Positions 9,401 to 17,200 of a stretch of DNA of 64,000 nt are shown one piece after another (the stretch's first letter is position 1; each line of letters starts with the position of its first letter). A program made the position numbers and the translations under genes. Source of the stretch: Streptomyces sp. 35G-GA-8 (GTDB lineage: Bacteria > Actinomycetota > Actinomycetes > Streptomycetales > Streptomycetaceae); NCBI RefSeq assembly GCF_023534745.1, contig NZ_JAMHJQ010000001.1:1-64000 (forward strand), written 5' to 3'. Below the pieces are notes generated by a model. The model worked only from the letters and a program-made list of their open reading frames with translations, did no database searches and had not been told where the DNA came from.

Positions 9401-10056
9401 TGCCCGGCTTTGACGAGCAAAATCGACTCGTAGGCGGAAGTACCAGAAACGAACCGCATCGTTACACGTACGAGAACCGGGCAGAAGAACTACGGAATTC
9501 GAACGCACCAGACGAAGATGACATTCAGGAAGCGGCCGAAGTCCGCAACCCTGCCGCAGGAACCCGCGCGCACATGATCCAGAGGCGCCAGTCCTATGAA
9601 GCTCGAATGAGAGAGCAGGGCAAGAACCCGCAACCATTCACAAAATGGCTCAATGGATACATCGCAAAAATGGGAAACGATGCACGAGGGACTCAATACG
9701 AAGTAGATTTCGCGAGGACTCATGGACTCCAGCGGAGTGGTCAAGGTCCCCACTGGCGCAGCCCCGAAGACCAACTCGAAGCTCGAAGGATGATGGTCGA
9801 GGTTACGGGGGAAGACCGCGAACCAGATGCCGTAAATTTCCGAAGGCGCGTCATGTACGAACTCAAGGCCGGAAACAGGCAACAATCCAAGAAGCAGATA
9901 GAAAAGGATAAGAGTTTAGTATCCCAAGGGTGGCGCATTATATACGTATTCGGGAGAAAGCCATCAGTGTCACACAAAAAGGAACTTGAGGATGCTGGAT
10001 TTATAGTCCTGGTGTGGCACGGCGAAGGGACGCCACGCCTACCGAGTTCCAACTGA
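3487..10056 (+). CDS. Giant eCIS-core (DUF4157) cargo protein with C-terminal PD-(D/E)XK nuclease-like toxin domain
   Basis: This 2189-residue protein is probably the effector carried by the injection particle. Residues about 35-125 are the DUF4157/eCIS-core domain with a metallopeptidase-like HELLH motif (H108, E109, H112). Residues about 280-1000 are Gly/Ser/Asp/Glu-rich disorder, and 1110-1240 a highly charged coiled-coil-like stretch. Residues about 1245-1590 are a long run of amphipathic and hydrophobic helices, possibly for translocation. Residues about 1592-1820 are an Arg/Pro/Thr-rich linker. From about 1822 the base composition drops in GC. The C-terminus has PD (2113-2114), then E2125-x-K2127, then KKQIEKD and WRIIYVFGRKP, the layout of restriction-endonuclease-fold polymorphic toxins. 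Nuclease activity is inferred. It is followed by a likely immunity gene. Confidence 0.85.
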   Translation: MSTTHSEERQNESANDKRRKRKARAASRTPEPKNIVSGAGQPLDLSVRRELEEQLGHDFSRVRLHTDRDAGALTELLGADAVAVGQDIFFREGAYRPGTVDGQHLLAHELLHTVQNPDGLGALRAGRDLGAVSLPEQAMEREAESAARESVRDGGPAAREVEKGRATPGWLRYATVDADLRRQEQLDPATLVDRLTNSLLRSLRGDPEDRSRRVRTQLGRFSPELQDAVLDRLEPRLLSSERERLIDLVEEAEESGSLELDALSAPAAVPDPVELLEREPERSGEAGRRPSQEQSGTADPGQQEQQRPASNGDDRTAGPGAQQPAGASGGTSRGTRVSEQGGGGRGSAGGDRTSADKKTDTGSRQQGGKDSGEGPDAPEVSGAPTASEEESAARNRPGAVEPLVAGERPRGADRRRENEQESAGVAPGALLKTADLGSRSTLEGIRSQDGELEDEPPGPESGTDSVPEELDPEKAFDEDSAWHTELAPEDFLPASDLDVSGVPTADRITPGQGTSPSVPSFPEPPGTKAEEVQARRDEEDAAESDAEDDELARPMGADGDAHDSPTARAEAEGRRLDALQAEMPVEQEVGPPPSSEGSAGDRTGPAEPMGEVRDREESTAQRETERSEPDQGNQDQEQDRVQDQSSESSGAQTSAGGTAESGTASSTASSTGFSTASGSSTASAPGATGSGTGLASSSGTAVTSPAPTADASDGTSGGSRRSGDAGSGERDSGTGTSTEVSPARDTHVSGAGGSVETTGGDAPESGTGARQSDAPAAAPTTDEPAAAPAPEPTQAAAPASSRPSGSASSRTVKGGGGTRSASGGGGGGGGRGSRGAASAGPKREPAAPNLSQVSPEAGLSTAANLKPHRALEALGGVNSAVDRTVGEEHQALRAAPPTTERPSGAPRTLSGAPNASAPGEYSGDPAAQIDAPEQEEAEVSGDRTPEGEIPGMEIEEPSKVELGLAAGGQAVAGIVNGVSNLVGGGDIIDTDALVGWILDLPTEDEMLAQASVGMAPGVGLEGETSGRVDEQSGELDTKGQELLSSGRDDAGRPLGEDQIYPDVPRETLTAQVPGAQGQGGGAGQGGGAASGGRIPPEAVSEVAEHERRPQLQSAFSDGQRTMSDKRQAKDDQFRQSQERHRQDVRSEIETNTRTQATERERTRTEVEASRTRWRTRQDEELDSLGTKKSDKIDRIREEAGDKERETDEAVETRRTTDEEEIGKKRTTAEQDARSERDTAKSDSGNWISRAFDYIRDKLNELKDAIIGVFRAARAAITSLITDFEGTVLDWIETAREEIIGLFEEFTEALIQLGRDLLDGLLEIANEIRDLIIEIRDAAIELVNRIADELRQLVDDLLDQLGEMLSGLLDVLREGLRMAVDAVMSGLGAIMDFALGLLNALGEWAMIAADIITDPGAWLSGAAASAEDGARNHLFSEIISAVKNWFNEKIQEVLGIPREIFDALLNGGVSKEQMVEEAWAEAQPQLPFIIGEIVITKVIAKLIPGAGWVLAIIDALKAAWGALSEILQAFGAFMDYLKAVKGGNAGLLFAKAVASGVVALLELAYEALLSGVARYVKKVGDRLRGVAEGLRSNRPGRPNDQNTQNGPARPGTPARPQDPTRPNNPNRPQATEQPRPDDQRRRNQEVRNAQQQARRTTDEQRRPPRPSRGATTRPTGRPTTRRPQSSPATRPRPDRADDRTSDRETERDRPNNQDTPRDRPRPRPTQRRRPTSATTRAMNRARQTVRAALNRTRRAKQSLGHRDTDTRRRRDLDNNARRMRDAYARRRDLLRRQQRTRQEQRRQHRDQRNRRENSKESKDTRLQRIVARLRPRINGLLIKGVQRRVMRATLLALRTWYRLTSLSQRGTSQFAITAFLNPNQEITTGLEAKLTELLGAELKKRLEKSLEISDRRGWHLYQDEQPEEAFIKDMEDLKSQLEERLGIEPEGWIQFLNDSTREKQLSEVIRQIQDIELPGFDEQNRLVGGSTRNEPHRYTYENRAEELRNSNAPDEDDIQEAAEVRNPAAGTRAHMIQRRQSYEARMREQGKNPQPFTKWLNGYIAKMGNDARGTQYEVDFARTHGLQRSGQGPHWRSPEDQLEARRMMVEVTGEDREPDAVNFRRRVMYELKAGNRQQSKKQIEKDKSLVSQGWRIIYVFGRKPSVSHKKELEDAGFIVLVWHGEGTPRLPSSN

Positions 10057-10650
10057 CAGCAAAAAAGCATCAGACGCAATTTCAGGGGTAAGTCAATGCC
10101 AGAAAAAGATCTCACTCAGAAATACATGTCCCAGGATCAGGAAAGGATGAATCAGGCAGCTCGATCATTCTTGAACGAATGGCTGTCGAGCATGAACGAT
10201 GCCTTGGATTCATGGCGCCAAGAATTCCTTCCCAACGACTTCCCATTCAACTTCACCCTGGATTCATTGGATGAGCTGGAATCACTGCTCTTGCAACGCT
10301 ACACAGTCGACGACTCCGTTGATAGTGACTCAATGACCGAAGGCGCCGTTCGATACATTGGCGAAACGCTACGACGAAACGTGGCCAGTCGATGGGGGTA
10401 CCAGGACCTTGGGGACGAGTCCGACGATCCAAGCAATCGCACCCCGCTCATCCGTTCAAACACTTCCCTGGAATTCATTCAAGATGTAGCACCTGTACGA
10501 AGAATCAAGTTTTTGATCCGGAAGCGACGACCTGGAACGCTCAGAAAGTCAATCATCCTCTTGCTCAATGCAATCGACGAAGAGGAGAAAAGCGGGCGAT
10601 AGCCACATCCTCCTCTTCGGAAATCCAGTCCTGACCATGTTAAAAAGGAG
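8950..10650 (+). other. Lower-GC segment: toxin C-terminus plus immunity gene (putative acquired module)
   Basis: By eye the sequence changes abruptly near 8950 from extreme GC with G/C third positions to mixed codons such as gaa, aaa, att and cga. It returns to the local norm around 10650, just before the 10658 gene. The change falls inside the cargo reading frame at the end of its Arg/Pro linker, and the segment covers exactly the toxin domain and the following small gene. This is the pattern expected of a polymorphic-toxin tip and its immunity gene exchanged together. No repeats or insertion-sequence ends were seen at the edges. Confidence 0.75.
10096..10602 (+). CDS. Putative immunity protein for the upstream nuclease-like toxin
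   Basis: This 168-residue acidic protein (no signal peptide, no membrane segment) is encoded 39 bases after the toxin stop codon, with AGGGGTAAG ahead of the ATG. It is Asp/Glu/Ser-rich in the middle (DDSVDSDSMTEG, DESDDPS), consistent with binding a basic nuclease domain. It includes helices around LDELESLLLQRY and AVRYIGETLRR. I do not recognise a named immunity family. The call rests on position directly behind the toxin domain, small size, acidity and the same lower-GC composition as the toxin tip. It could instead be a cargo chaperone. Confidence 0.6.
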   Translation: MPEKDLTQKYMSQDQERMNQAARSFLNEWLSSMNDALDSWRQEFLPNDFPFNFTLDSLDELESLLLQRYTVDDSVDSDSMTEGAVRYIGETLRRNVASRWGYQDLGDESDDPSNRTPLIRSNTSLEFIQDVAPVRRIKFLIRKRRPGTLRKSIILLLNAIDEEEKSGR

Positions 10651-10657
10651 ATTTCGC

Positions 10658-11362
10658 ATGACCCGTTACGCGGATATACCGAAGCCCATCCGGTCCGGGA
10701 TCGTCATCGTCGATCCCGAGCGCGGCACGCCCCAGCGCATCATCGTGTTGCAGTTCAACCCCGACACCCTCGAACGCTCCGTCGCGCCCCAGGCCGCCGG
10801 CGGTAGTGGTGACTCCGGCGGCGGGGGGAGTGGAACCGGGGATCGGAATGAGGCCCTGCGGCTGAAGGGGCCCGCGCAGGAAACGTGGAAGTTCACCGCC
10901 GAGATCGACGCCACCGATCAGTTCGAGGTCGCCGCGCCCGACGGGATTCATCCGCAGCTCGCCGTGTTGGAGATGCTGGTGCAGCCCACCACCGAGAAGC
11001 TGCGGGCCGCGTCGCAGTTGGCGAAGAACGGGACCATCGAGATCAGTCCCATCGAGATGCCGCTCACCCTCTTCACCTGGGGCAGCAAGCGCGTCATGCC
11101 CGTGCGGGTCACCGAGTTGTCGATCAATGAGTCCGCGTTCGACGTCCATCTCAATCCCATCCGGGCCAGCCTCAGCATCGGGTTGAAGGTGCTGACCGTC
11201 AGTGATCTGCCCGCCGGGCATCGGGGGGCCGAGCTGTATCTCGCGCATCTCGCGCAGAAGGAACGGCTCGCCGCCGCCGCTGTCGGCGGGCAGCTCGGGG
11301 GGCTCGGGCTGGGCGGGACCCTCGGGGGCGGAGCCGGTGCCGGATTCGGGACAGGAAGGTAG
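10658..11362 (+). CDS. eCIS tube-initiator/baseplate hub protein (Afp7 N-terminal-like)
   Basis: This 234-residue protein starts at ATG 10658, preceded by a strong AAGGAG at 10645-10650; an upstream in-frame ATG at 10568 lies inside the immunity gene and is rejected. The segment IVVLQFNPDTLERSV, then the long strand-rich core with LKGPAQETWKFTAEIDATDQFE and WGSKRVMPVRVTELSINESAFD, matches the hub/adaptor proteins that connect the inner tube to the spike. They are often annotated as LysM-associated contractile tail proteins. The C-terminus (about 205-234) is a Gly-rich tail. Codon use is back to the high-GC norm, so the acquired segment ends just before this gene. The LysM part of this protein class is encoded by the next gene. 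Confidence 0.75.
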   Translation: MTRYADIPKPIRSGIVIVDPERGTPQRIIVLQFNPDTLERSVAPQAAGGSGDSGGGGSGTGDRNEALRLKGPAQETWKFTAEIDATDQFEVAAPDGIHPQLAVLEMLVQPTTEKLRAASQLAKNGTIEISPIEMPLTLFTWGSKRVMPVRVTELSINESAFDVHLNPIRASLSIGLKVLTVSDLPAGHRGAELYLAHLAQKERLAAAAVGGQLGGLGLGGTLGGGAGAGFGTGR

Positions 11363-11368
11363 TCCGTA

Positions 11369-11731
11369 GTGATGGAGCCGTACGAGAGTCCGCTCGACGC
11401 GATCCCGGGATCGCATCCGTATCCCCGCGACAGCCGGTACCACGACGCCGAGATCGGGGTGCATGTCCAGCCCGACGGGACCGAAGTGCGTTACACCAAG
11501 CGGCGGTTGCTGCCGCCGCTGCCGAGCGACGAGGGCGCCGTCGCGCCGCATGCCGTCAGCGGTGGCGAGCGGCCCGACCACCTCGGGCAGCGCTACTTCG
11601 GCGATCCCGGGCAGTGGTGGCAGATCGCGGACGCCAATCCCGTGCTCGATCCACGTGAGCTGACCGCCGAGCCGGGCCGGGTGATCGGGATTCCGCTGCC
11701 CGGTGGGGCCGTGGGGACCGGCCATGGCTGA
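11369..11731 (+). CDS. LysM-domain tail protein (Afp7 C-terminal-like)
   Basis: This 120-residue protein has a C-terminal LysM-like fold of the short tail-protein kind (about residues 60-113), with HLGQRYFGDPGQWWQIADAN followed by a Pro-rich I-x-IPLPG end. In phage and eCIS baseplates such LysM modules lie in the hub near the spike and may contact peptidoglycan. The start is GTG 11369 or the adjacent ATG 11372; an AGGAAGG lies upstream. The 3' end overlaps the next gene by 8 bases. Together with the previous gene it appears to be a split version of a single hub protein found in other eCIS; this is inference. Confidence 0.75.
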   Translation: MMEPYESPLDAIPGSHPYPRDSRYHDAEIGVHVQPDGTEVRYTKRRLLPPLPSDEGAVAPHAVSGGERPDHLGQRYFGDPGQWWQIADANPVLDPRELTAEPGRVIGIPLPGGAVGTGHG

Positions 11732-12863
11732 CGAGCCGATCGGGACCGGGCCCGTACATTTCACACTGCGCATGGGCCCCAAGCTCACCCGCCCCGTGCC
11801 CCAGGCGGTCGCCGAGGCCCTGCTGTCCGCGCAGATCACCAGTACCGCGGGCGAACGCAGCGGCTTTCAGATGGCGTTCGACCTGACCAAGAAGGGCGCC
11901 ATCGTCGACCGGCTCCTGCCCGAGGGGTTCTTCGATCCCCGCACCCGCGTCATCGTCTCGACCGTCATCAAGGGCACACCGACCGTCCTCCTCGACGGCC
12001 TGATCGTCCGTCAGGAAGTCGGGGCGAGCAATCAGCCGGGGCACAGCACACTCACCGTCACCGGCGAGGACCTGACCATCCTCATGGACCTGGAGGAGCG
12101 GACCGACCGCTTTCCCAACCTCTCCCCCGCCGAGCGCGTCAGCCGCATTCTCGCCAAATACGTGGACTACGGCATCCGGCCCGAGGTCGTACCCGAGCAG
12201 ATCGCCCAGCCGCCCCGCGAACAGTTGCGCGTCGACTACCAGACCGCCACGGACCTCGGCTACGTCAATGAGCTCGCCCGCGCCAACGGCTACACCTTCT
12301 ATCTCGAACCGGGACCCACCCCCGGCCATTCCCTCGCCTATTGGGGCCCGCAGCGTCGGCTGGGGCAGCGTCAGCACGCGCTCAACGTCAACATGGACGT
12401 CAACTCCACCGTCGACCAGCTCACCTTCGCGTACGACGGAGCCGCGCGCGAGGAGCCGCAGGCCCGCTGGCAGAATCCGCGCTCCCGCGAGACGACGCTG
12501 CTCCCGCAGCCCGACATCGGCCCGCTCAGGCCACCGTTGGGCCGCCGTGCGAGCCCCGCGCTCAAGCGGAAGCGGCTGTCGGGCACCGCGAAGAAGGGGT
12601 TCGAGCAGGCGCGGGCGGAAGCCCTCGCCCGCGCCGCGACCTCCGCCGACGCGATCTCCGGTTCGGGTCAGCTCGATGTCAACCGCCATGGCTATGTGCT
12701 GCGTCCGCGCGAGTTGGTGGGGGTACGGGGCGCCGGCAGGACGTACGACGGTGACTACTACGTCACCTCCGTCACCCACAACCTCACGCCCGGCTCGTAC
12801 CAGCAGAACTTCACGCTCTCACGTGAGGGGCTCATCGCCCGCAGCGGCACCGTCCGTCCCTGA
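11724..12863 (+). CDS. gp27-like phage late control D / hub protein (Afp8 N-terminal-like)
   Basis: This 379-residue protein is related to the gpD/gp27 hub family. Evidence includes HFTLRMGPKLTRPVP at the N-terminus, SGFQMAFDL, the central SRILAKYVDYGI with a YVNELARANGYTFYLEPG pattern typical of gp27/VgrG N-terminal domains, and the C-terminal YYVTSVTHNLTPGSYQQNF. It forms the trimeric hub on which the spike sits. ATG 11724 is preferred over GTG 11703 because it gives the usual family N-terminus and a short overlap with the LysM gene. It is separated by 68 bases from the spike gene, whereas in VgrG the two parts are fused. Confidence 0.85.
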   Translation: MADEPIGTGPVHFTLRMGPKLTRPVPQAVAEALLSAQITSTAGERSGFQMAFDLTKKGAIVDRLLPEGFFDPRTRVIVSTVIKGTPTVLLDGLIVRQEVGASNQPGHSTLTVTGEDLTILMDLEERTDRFPNLSPAERVSRILAKYVDYGIRPEVVPEQIAQPPREQLRVDYQTATDLGYVNELARANGYTFYLEPGPTPGHSLAYWGPQRRLGQRQHALNVNMDVNSTVDQLTFAYDGAAREEPQARWQNPRSRETTLLPQPDIGPLRPPLGRRASPALKRKRLSGTAKKGFEQARAEALARAATSADAISGSGQLDVNRHGYVLRPRELVGVRGAGRTYDGDYYVTSVTHNLTPGSYQQNFTLSREGLIARSGTVRP

Positions 12864-12931
12864 GTTCCATCCAGTTGGTGAAGCCCCGAATTCCCTGAAG
12901 TCCCAAGCCAGACACAGCAGGAGCAGCCCGC

Positions 12932-13471
12932 ATGGCGCCAGCATCGAACAATCGCTTCCTCGGCAAGTTCCGGGGCCGGGTGGCGGACAACAACGATCCG
13001 CTGCGGATCGGCCGGATCACCGCGTACGTCCCCGACGTGCTCGATGAGGAGGCATCGACCTGGGCCATGCCCTGCTTCCCGTTCACGGGCGAGCGGTCCG
13101 GCCAGTATGTGGTCCCGTCCGAGGGGGCGGGCGTGTGGATCGAGTTCGAGCAGGGCGATCCGAGCTTCCCGATCTGGACCGGCTGCTGGTTCGGCGACAA
13201 GAGCGAACTGCCGGCGGACGCGCTGGCGGGCGCGGAGCGGGACGCGCGGCCCGTCGTCATCGAGACCCAGGGCCATCACAAGATCGTGCTCTCCGACGAC
13301 CCCGAGAACGGGATTCTCCTCCAGGCGCCGGGGGCGGACGGAAACGGGCCCTTCATCCGGATCAACAGGGACGGGGTCCATATCGACAACGGGCAGGGGG
13401 CATCCGTCCTTGTCTCCGGCGACCAGGTCGACATCAATCGGGGCCGGCTGACGGTACCCAAGAAGCGTTAG
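12932..13471 (+). CDS. gp5/VgrG-like OB-fold spike protein (baseplate assembly protein V type)
   Basis: This 179-residue protein has a typical gp5 OB-fold start: FRGRVADNNDPLRIGRITAYVP, then WAMPCFPFTG, VVPSEGAGVWIEFEQGDPSFPIWTG. A short beta-helix-like tail follows with an alternating repeat (GVHIDNGQGASVLVSGDQVDI). It should form the shaft of the puncturing spike beneath the PAAR tip. The ATG has AGGAG 8 bases upstream, and it reads downstream from the gp27-like gene. The spike lacks any obvious C-terminal enzymatic extension. Confidence 0.9.
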   Translation: MAPASNNRFLGKFRGRVADNNDPLRIGRITAYVPDVLDEEASTWAMPCFPFTGERSGQYVVPSEGAGVWIEFEQGDPSFPIWTGCWFGDKSELPADALAGAERDARPVVIETQGHHKIVLSDDPENGILLQAPGADGNGPFIRINRDGVHIDNGQGASVLVSGDQVDINRGRLTVPKKR

Positions 13472-13540
13472 CGCCCAGGAGGGCCGAGAAGCGCCGAGAA
13501 GCGCCCAAGAAACGTCAGCGAAGAGACGGGGAGAGAAGTC

Positions 13541-13879
13541 TTGTCCGGGAAAGTCATCCATGCGGGCACCCTGATCGGCTGCCCCCACGGCGGCCGGGCC
13601 GACGCCGCGCCCGCTCAGTCGCCGGGTGTGCGGCTCGACGGGCTCGCCGCCGCGACCGGCGCGCTCGTCCACACCGTCACCGGCTGTCGGCACACCGTCG
13701 ACAACATCCCCGTGCCGTGCACGAGCGTCCGCTGGACGCCGGCGGCCGGCGGTGTGCTGATCGACGGCTCGCCGCTACTGCTGGAGAGCACAGCGGCCCT
13801 CTGCTACACGGCGGGCCTCGTGCCGCAGGGGCCGCCGGTCATCACGACGGCGTCCAGCCAGGGGGTGGCCTGCGGATGA
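13541..13879 (+). CDS. PAAR-domain spike-tip protein
   Basis: This 112-residue protein consists essentially of one PAAR-like repeat domain. It has the conserved Cys/His pattern (LIGCPHGG near residues 12-19, TGCRHTVDNIPVPC further on), which suggests a metal site, and a C-terminal GPPVITTASSQGV. PAAR proteins cap the spike with a sharp conical tip. The best start is TTG 13541, giving MSGKVIHAGTLI with GGGGAGAG upstream. A TTG start is uncommon and would lower expression, fitting a single-copy tip subunit. It overlaps the next gene by 4 bases (ATGA). Confidence 0.85.
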   Translation: MSGKVIHAGTLIGCPHGGRADAAPAQSPGVRLDGLAAATGALVHTVTGCRHTVDNIPVPCTSVRWTPAAGGVLIDGSPLLLESTAALCYTAGLVPQGPPVITTASSQGVACG

Positions 13880-14259
13880 GGACGAGGCAGGTACGCAGTG
13901 ACATCGCCTTCCCCTTCCGTACCGACCGGCGGGGGCGCACCGCGCACGCGGACCACGACGACCATGTGCGGGATCTGATCGAGCAGTTGCTCTTCACCAG
14001 CCCGGGCGAGCGCGTCATGCGCCCCGACTTCGGCTGCGGGCTGCTCGATCTGGTCTTCACACCGAACAGCCCCGAACTGGCCTCCGCGCTGGAGCTGTCC
14101 GTACAGGCGTCGCTCCAGCGCTGGCTGGGCGAACTGATCGAGGTGGAGGCGCTGGACGTGGTGAGCGAGGAGAACGTGGTGCGGGTGTATCTGCGCTATG
14201 TGGTGCGCTCCACCGCGAGCCGGCGCGACGAGGTGTTCGAGGGGAGCGGCCCGGTATGA
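13876..14259 (+). CDS. gp25-like baseplate wedge protein
   Basis: This 127-residue protein has the W/gp25 family signature: SDIAFPF at the N-terminus, IEQLLFTSPGERVMRPDFGCGL, then a helix and the C-terminal strands VVSEENVVRVYLRYVV. The motif PGERVMRPDFG is characteristic of this family, which forms the inner baseplate wedge contacting the sheath. ATG 13876 is chosen because it overlaps the PAAR stop as ATGA; longer in-frame extensions run through upstream genes. Its stop overlaps the next start by 4 bases. Confidence 0.92.
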   Translation: MRTRQVRSDIAFPFRTDRRGRTAHADHDDHVRDLIEQLLFTSPGERVMRPDFGCGLLDLVFTPNSPELASALELSVQASLQRWLGELIEVEALDVVSEENVVRVYLRYVVRSTASRRDEVFEGSGPV

Positions 14260-17200
14260 GTGTGCGGAGCGATCAGTTGGTCTGCCGTACGGACGGCAGG
14301 CGCGCGAAGGTACGGGCCGCGCGGCTCGGTGGCGTGGACGCGGTCGAGGTCGGTGACGACGGGCTCACCCTCACGGTCACCTTCCTGGGCAAGGCGCCCC
14401 ACGGGCTCTGCCCGGAGAACATCCGGATCGACGGCGGCCGGCGGATCACCGGTATCGAGGCCGTCGAGGTGTCCGTCGAGCGCGAGGAGGACCCGGAGCT
14501 GGACGACCGGCTGTTCGTCACGCTCGACCGCACCGGCGACACATCCCGCTACCGGCTCTCGGTCGTCGCGACAGATCCGTACGGGCGGCCCGGCACCGAG
14601 CCCTTCCACGGGTTCGACCAGCGCTACTTCTGGGCCGACTTCGACTTCCGGGCGGACTGTCCCACCCCCTTCGACCGCGAGAAGGACGAGCGGGGCGGGG
14701 TCGAGCGGCCCTGCGGCCCGCCCCCGCACACACCGGGAGCCGCACCCGCACTCGCACCCGCACCCGCACCCGTCATCGATTACACCGCGCGTGACTACGA
14801 CACGATCCGCCGGCTGATCCTGGACCGGCTGGCGCTGACCACCCCCGACTGGGTCGAGCGCAATGCCGCCGACCTCGGGACGACGCTGGTCGAACTCCTC
14901 GCTCACAACGCCGATCTGATTGGCTATCAGCAGGACGCGGTAGCGACCGAGGCATATCTCGACACGGCACGGCGGCGGGTGTCCGTACGCCGCCATGTGC
15001 GGCTCATCGACTATCCGATGCACGACGGGGTCAACGCCCGCGCGTTCGTCACCGTCCAGACCGCGCGCCGGCTGACGCTGCCGCCCGGTACGTTCCGCTT
15101 CGCCGCCGTCGATGTCCGTACTCCGGCGCCGCGCGACGTGCCCGAGATCGGTACGGTCATCGACGACCGGGATCTGTCCGTGCTGGACGAACGCGGTTCG
15201 GTGGAGGTCTTCGAACCGGTCGTCGCCGAGGAGCCGTTGGTCCTGTCCCCCGAGCACACCACCATCCGCTTCTGGACCTGGGGCGACGAGGTGTGCGCGC
15301 TGCCCCGGGGGGCCACCGCCGCCACGCTGCGGGACGCGTGGGCGGACAAGGAGTGCACGGCCCGGACGCTGGAGTTGTCGCCGGGCGATCTGCTGCTGAT
15401 CGAGGAGGTACGGGGGCCGCGGTCCGGTACGCCGGGGGACGCCGATCCGGCGCACCGGCAGGCCGTACGCCTCACCTCCGTCACCCCGCTCGTGGACCGG
15501 CTCTCGGACCAGCCCGTCCTGGAGGTCACCTGGGCACGGGAGGACGCGCTCACCTTCCCCGTCTGTCTGTCGACGCGCGGCGGCCCCGGCTGCGAGCCGG
15601 TCGAGGACGTGAGCGTGGCGCGCGGGAATGTCGTACTCGTCGACCACGGCCGGTCAGGGAGCCTCCACGGGGGCGCGGACCAGACCGTCAGCGTCCCGCC
15701 GGCACCCGCCGTTCTCGGTTCCTGCGAGCCGTCGGGCTTCGGCTGCTGGGACGGGGACGCGGGCAACGCGACGGCCGAGCTGATCAACACCCGTATCGAA
15801 CAGACACGTTGTGGTCGGTCGCTGACGGCCGAGCAGGTCCGTGAACTGTTCGCCGTCGTCGGTGAGGACGCGACGGTACGCGCCGGACTCACGCTGGAGC
15901 TGGCGGGCCGACGGCGGGAGAAGGTCGTCCCCGGCACGGCCTACGCCCAGGCGGAGGCGCTGGCGACCCTGCTGGCGCAGGTCGTCTATCCCGGCATCCG
16001 GCCGCGCTTGCGGCCGGTGCTCGACCGCTCCCCCGTCGTCCAGTCCGTGCCGTTCCCGGAGCCCCGCCATGTCTCGGCCGGACAGGCGACCCGGCTGGCG
16101 GCCATCGGGGGCCGGGTGCGGGAGCGGCTGGTGGAGCTGTGGCGCAGCGCCCGCGACCACGACGGACTGACGGACCATGAGATCGTCGAGCTGACCGTGC
16201 TGTTCGGGCTGCGCGTCCTGGAACGTCTTGAGCTGCGGCGCCATCCGGTGCGCGCGCTGCGTGAGTTGCTGCACCGCGGCGAGCGGCTGCTCGCCCCGAA
16301 GCTGCGCCGGCTTGAGGTACTGAGCGCACGGGCACGGGCGGGCACGGTGCTCGACGCCTCCATCGCCTGGGAGATCGCGCACAGTTGGGGCCCGGCGTAC
16401 GCGGTCGGGCTGCACCCCGGCGAGGCGGTGCTGCGCGGGCCCGCCTCGGCGCTCGTACAGGACCCACGCGCCGCGCTGCCCGCGGTGACGGTCACGGACG
16501 GCGACAGGTCCTGGGCTCCCCGGCGGGATCTGCTCTCCAGCGGCCCGCGCGACCCGCACTTCGTCGGCGAGCTGGAGGACGACGGACGGATCGCCCTGCG
16601 CTTCGGCGACGGGCGGCACGGTGCGCGCCCCCGGCCGGGTGCCCGGCTGGAGCTGCGCTATCGGCTCGGCGGCGGCAAGGCGGGCAATGTCGGCGCGGAG
16701 GCGATCAACCATCTGGTGCTGTGCCGCGATCCGGAGGCGTCCGACGCCGGGGACCCGATGCCGGTGGCGGGGGTACGCAATCCGCTGCCGGCCGTCGGTG
16801 GCACGGAGCCCGAACCCATCGACCAGGTGCGCCAGTTGGCCCCGCTGGACCTCAAGCGCTCCCGGCTGCGCGCCGTCACCGCCGAGGACTACGCGGCGCT
16901 GGCCGCCGGGCTCCCGGGCGTGCGGCGCGCGGCGGCGGAGATCCGCTGGACGGGCAGTGTCCAGGAGGCGCATATCGCCATCGACGCGCTGGGGAACGGC
17001 GATCCCTCGCCCGAGCTGCTCGACTCGGTGTCGTACGCCCTGGAGAGCTACCGCCGGATCGGCCACGACCTGGTGGTCGGTCCCGCCAGGAACGTACCGC
17101 TGGACATCGCTCTCACGGTGTGTGCCGAGCCGGGCCGCCAGCACGGGCAGATCCTGGCCGAGCTGTACCGGCTGCTGGGCCCCGGACGGCTGTCCGGCGG

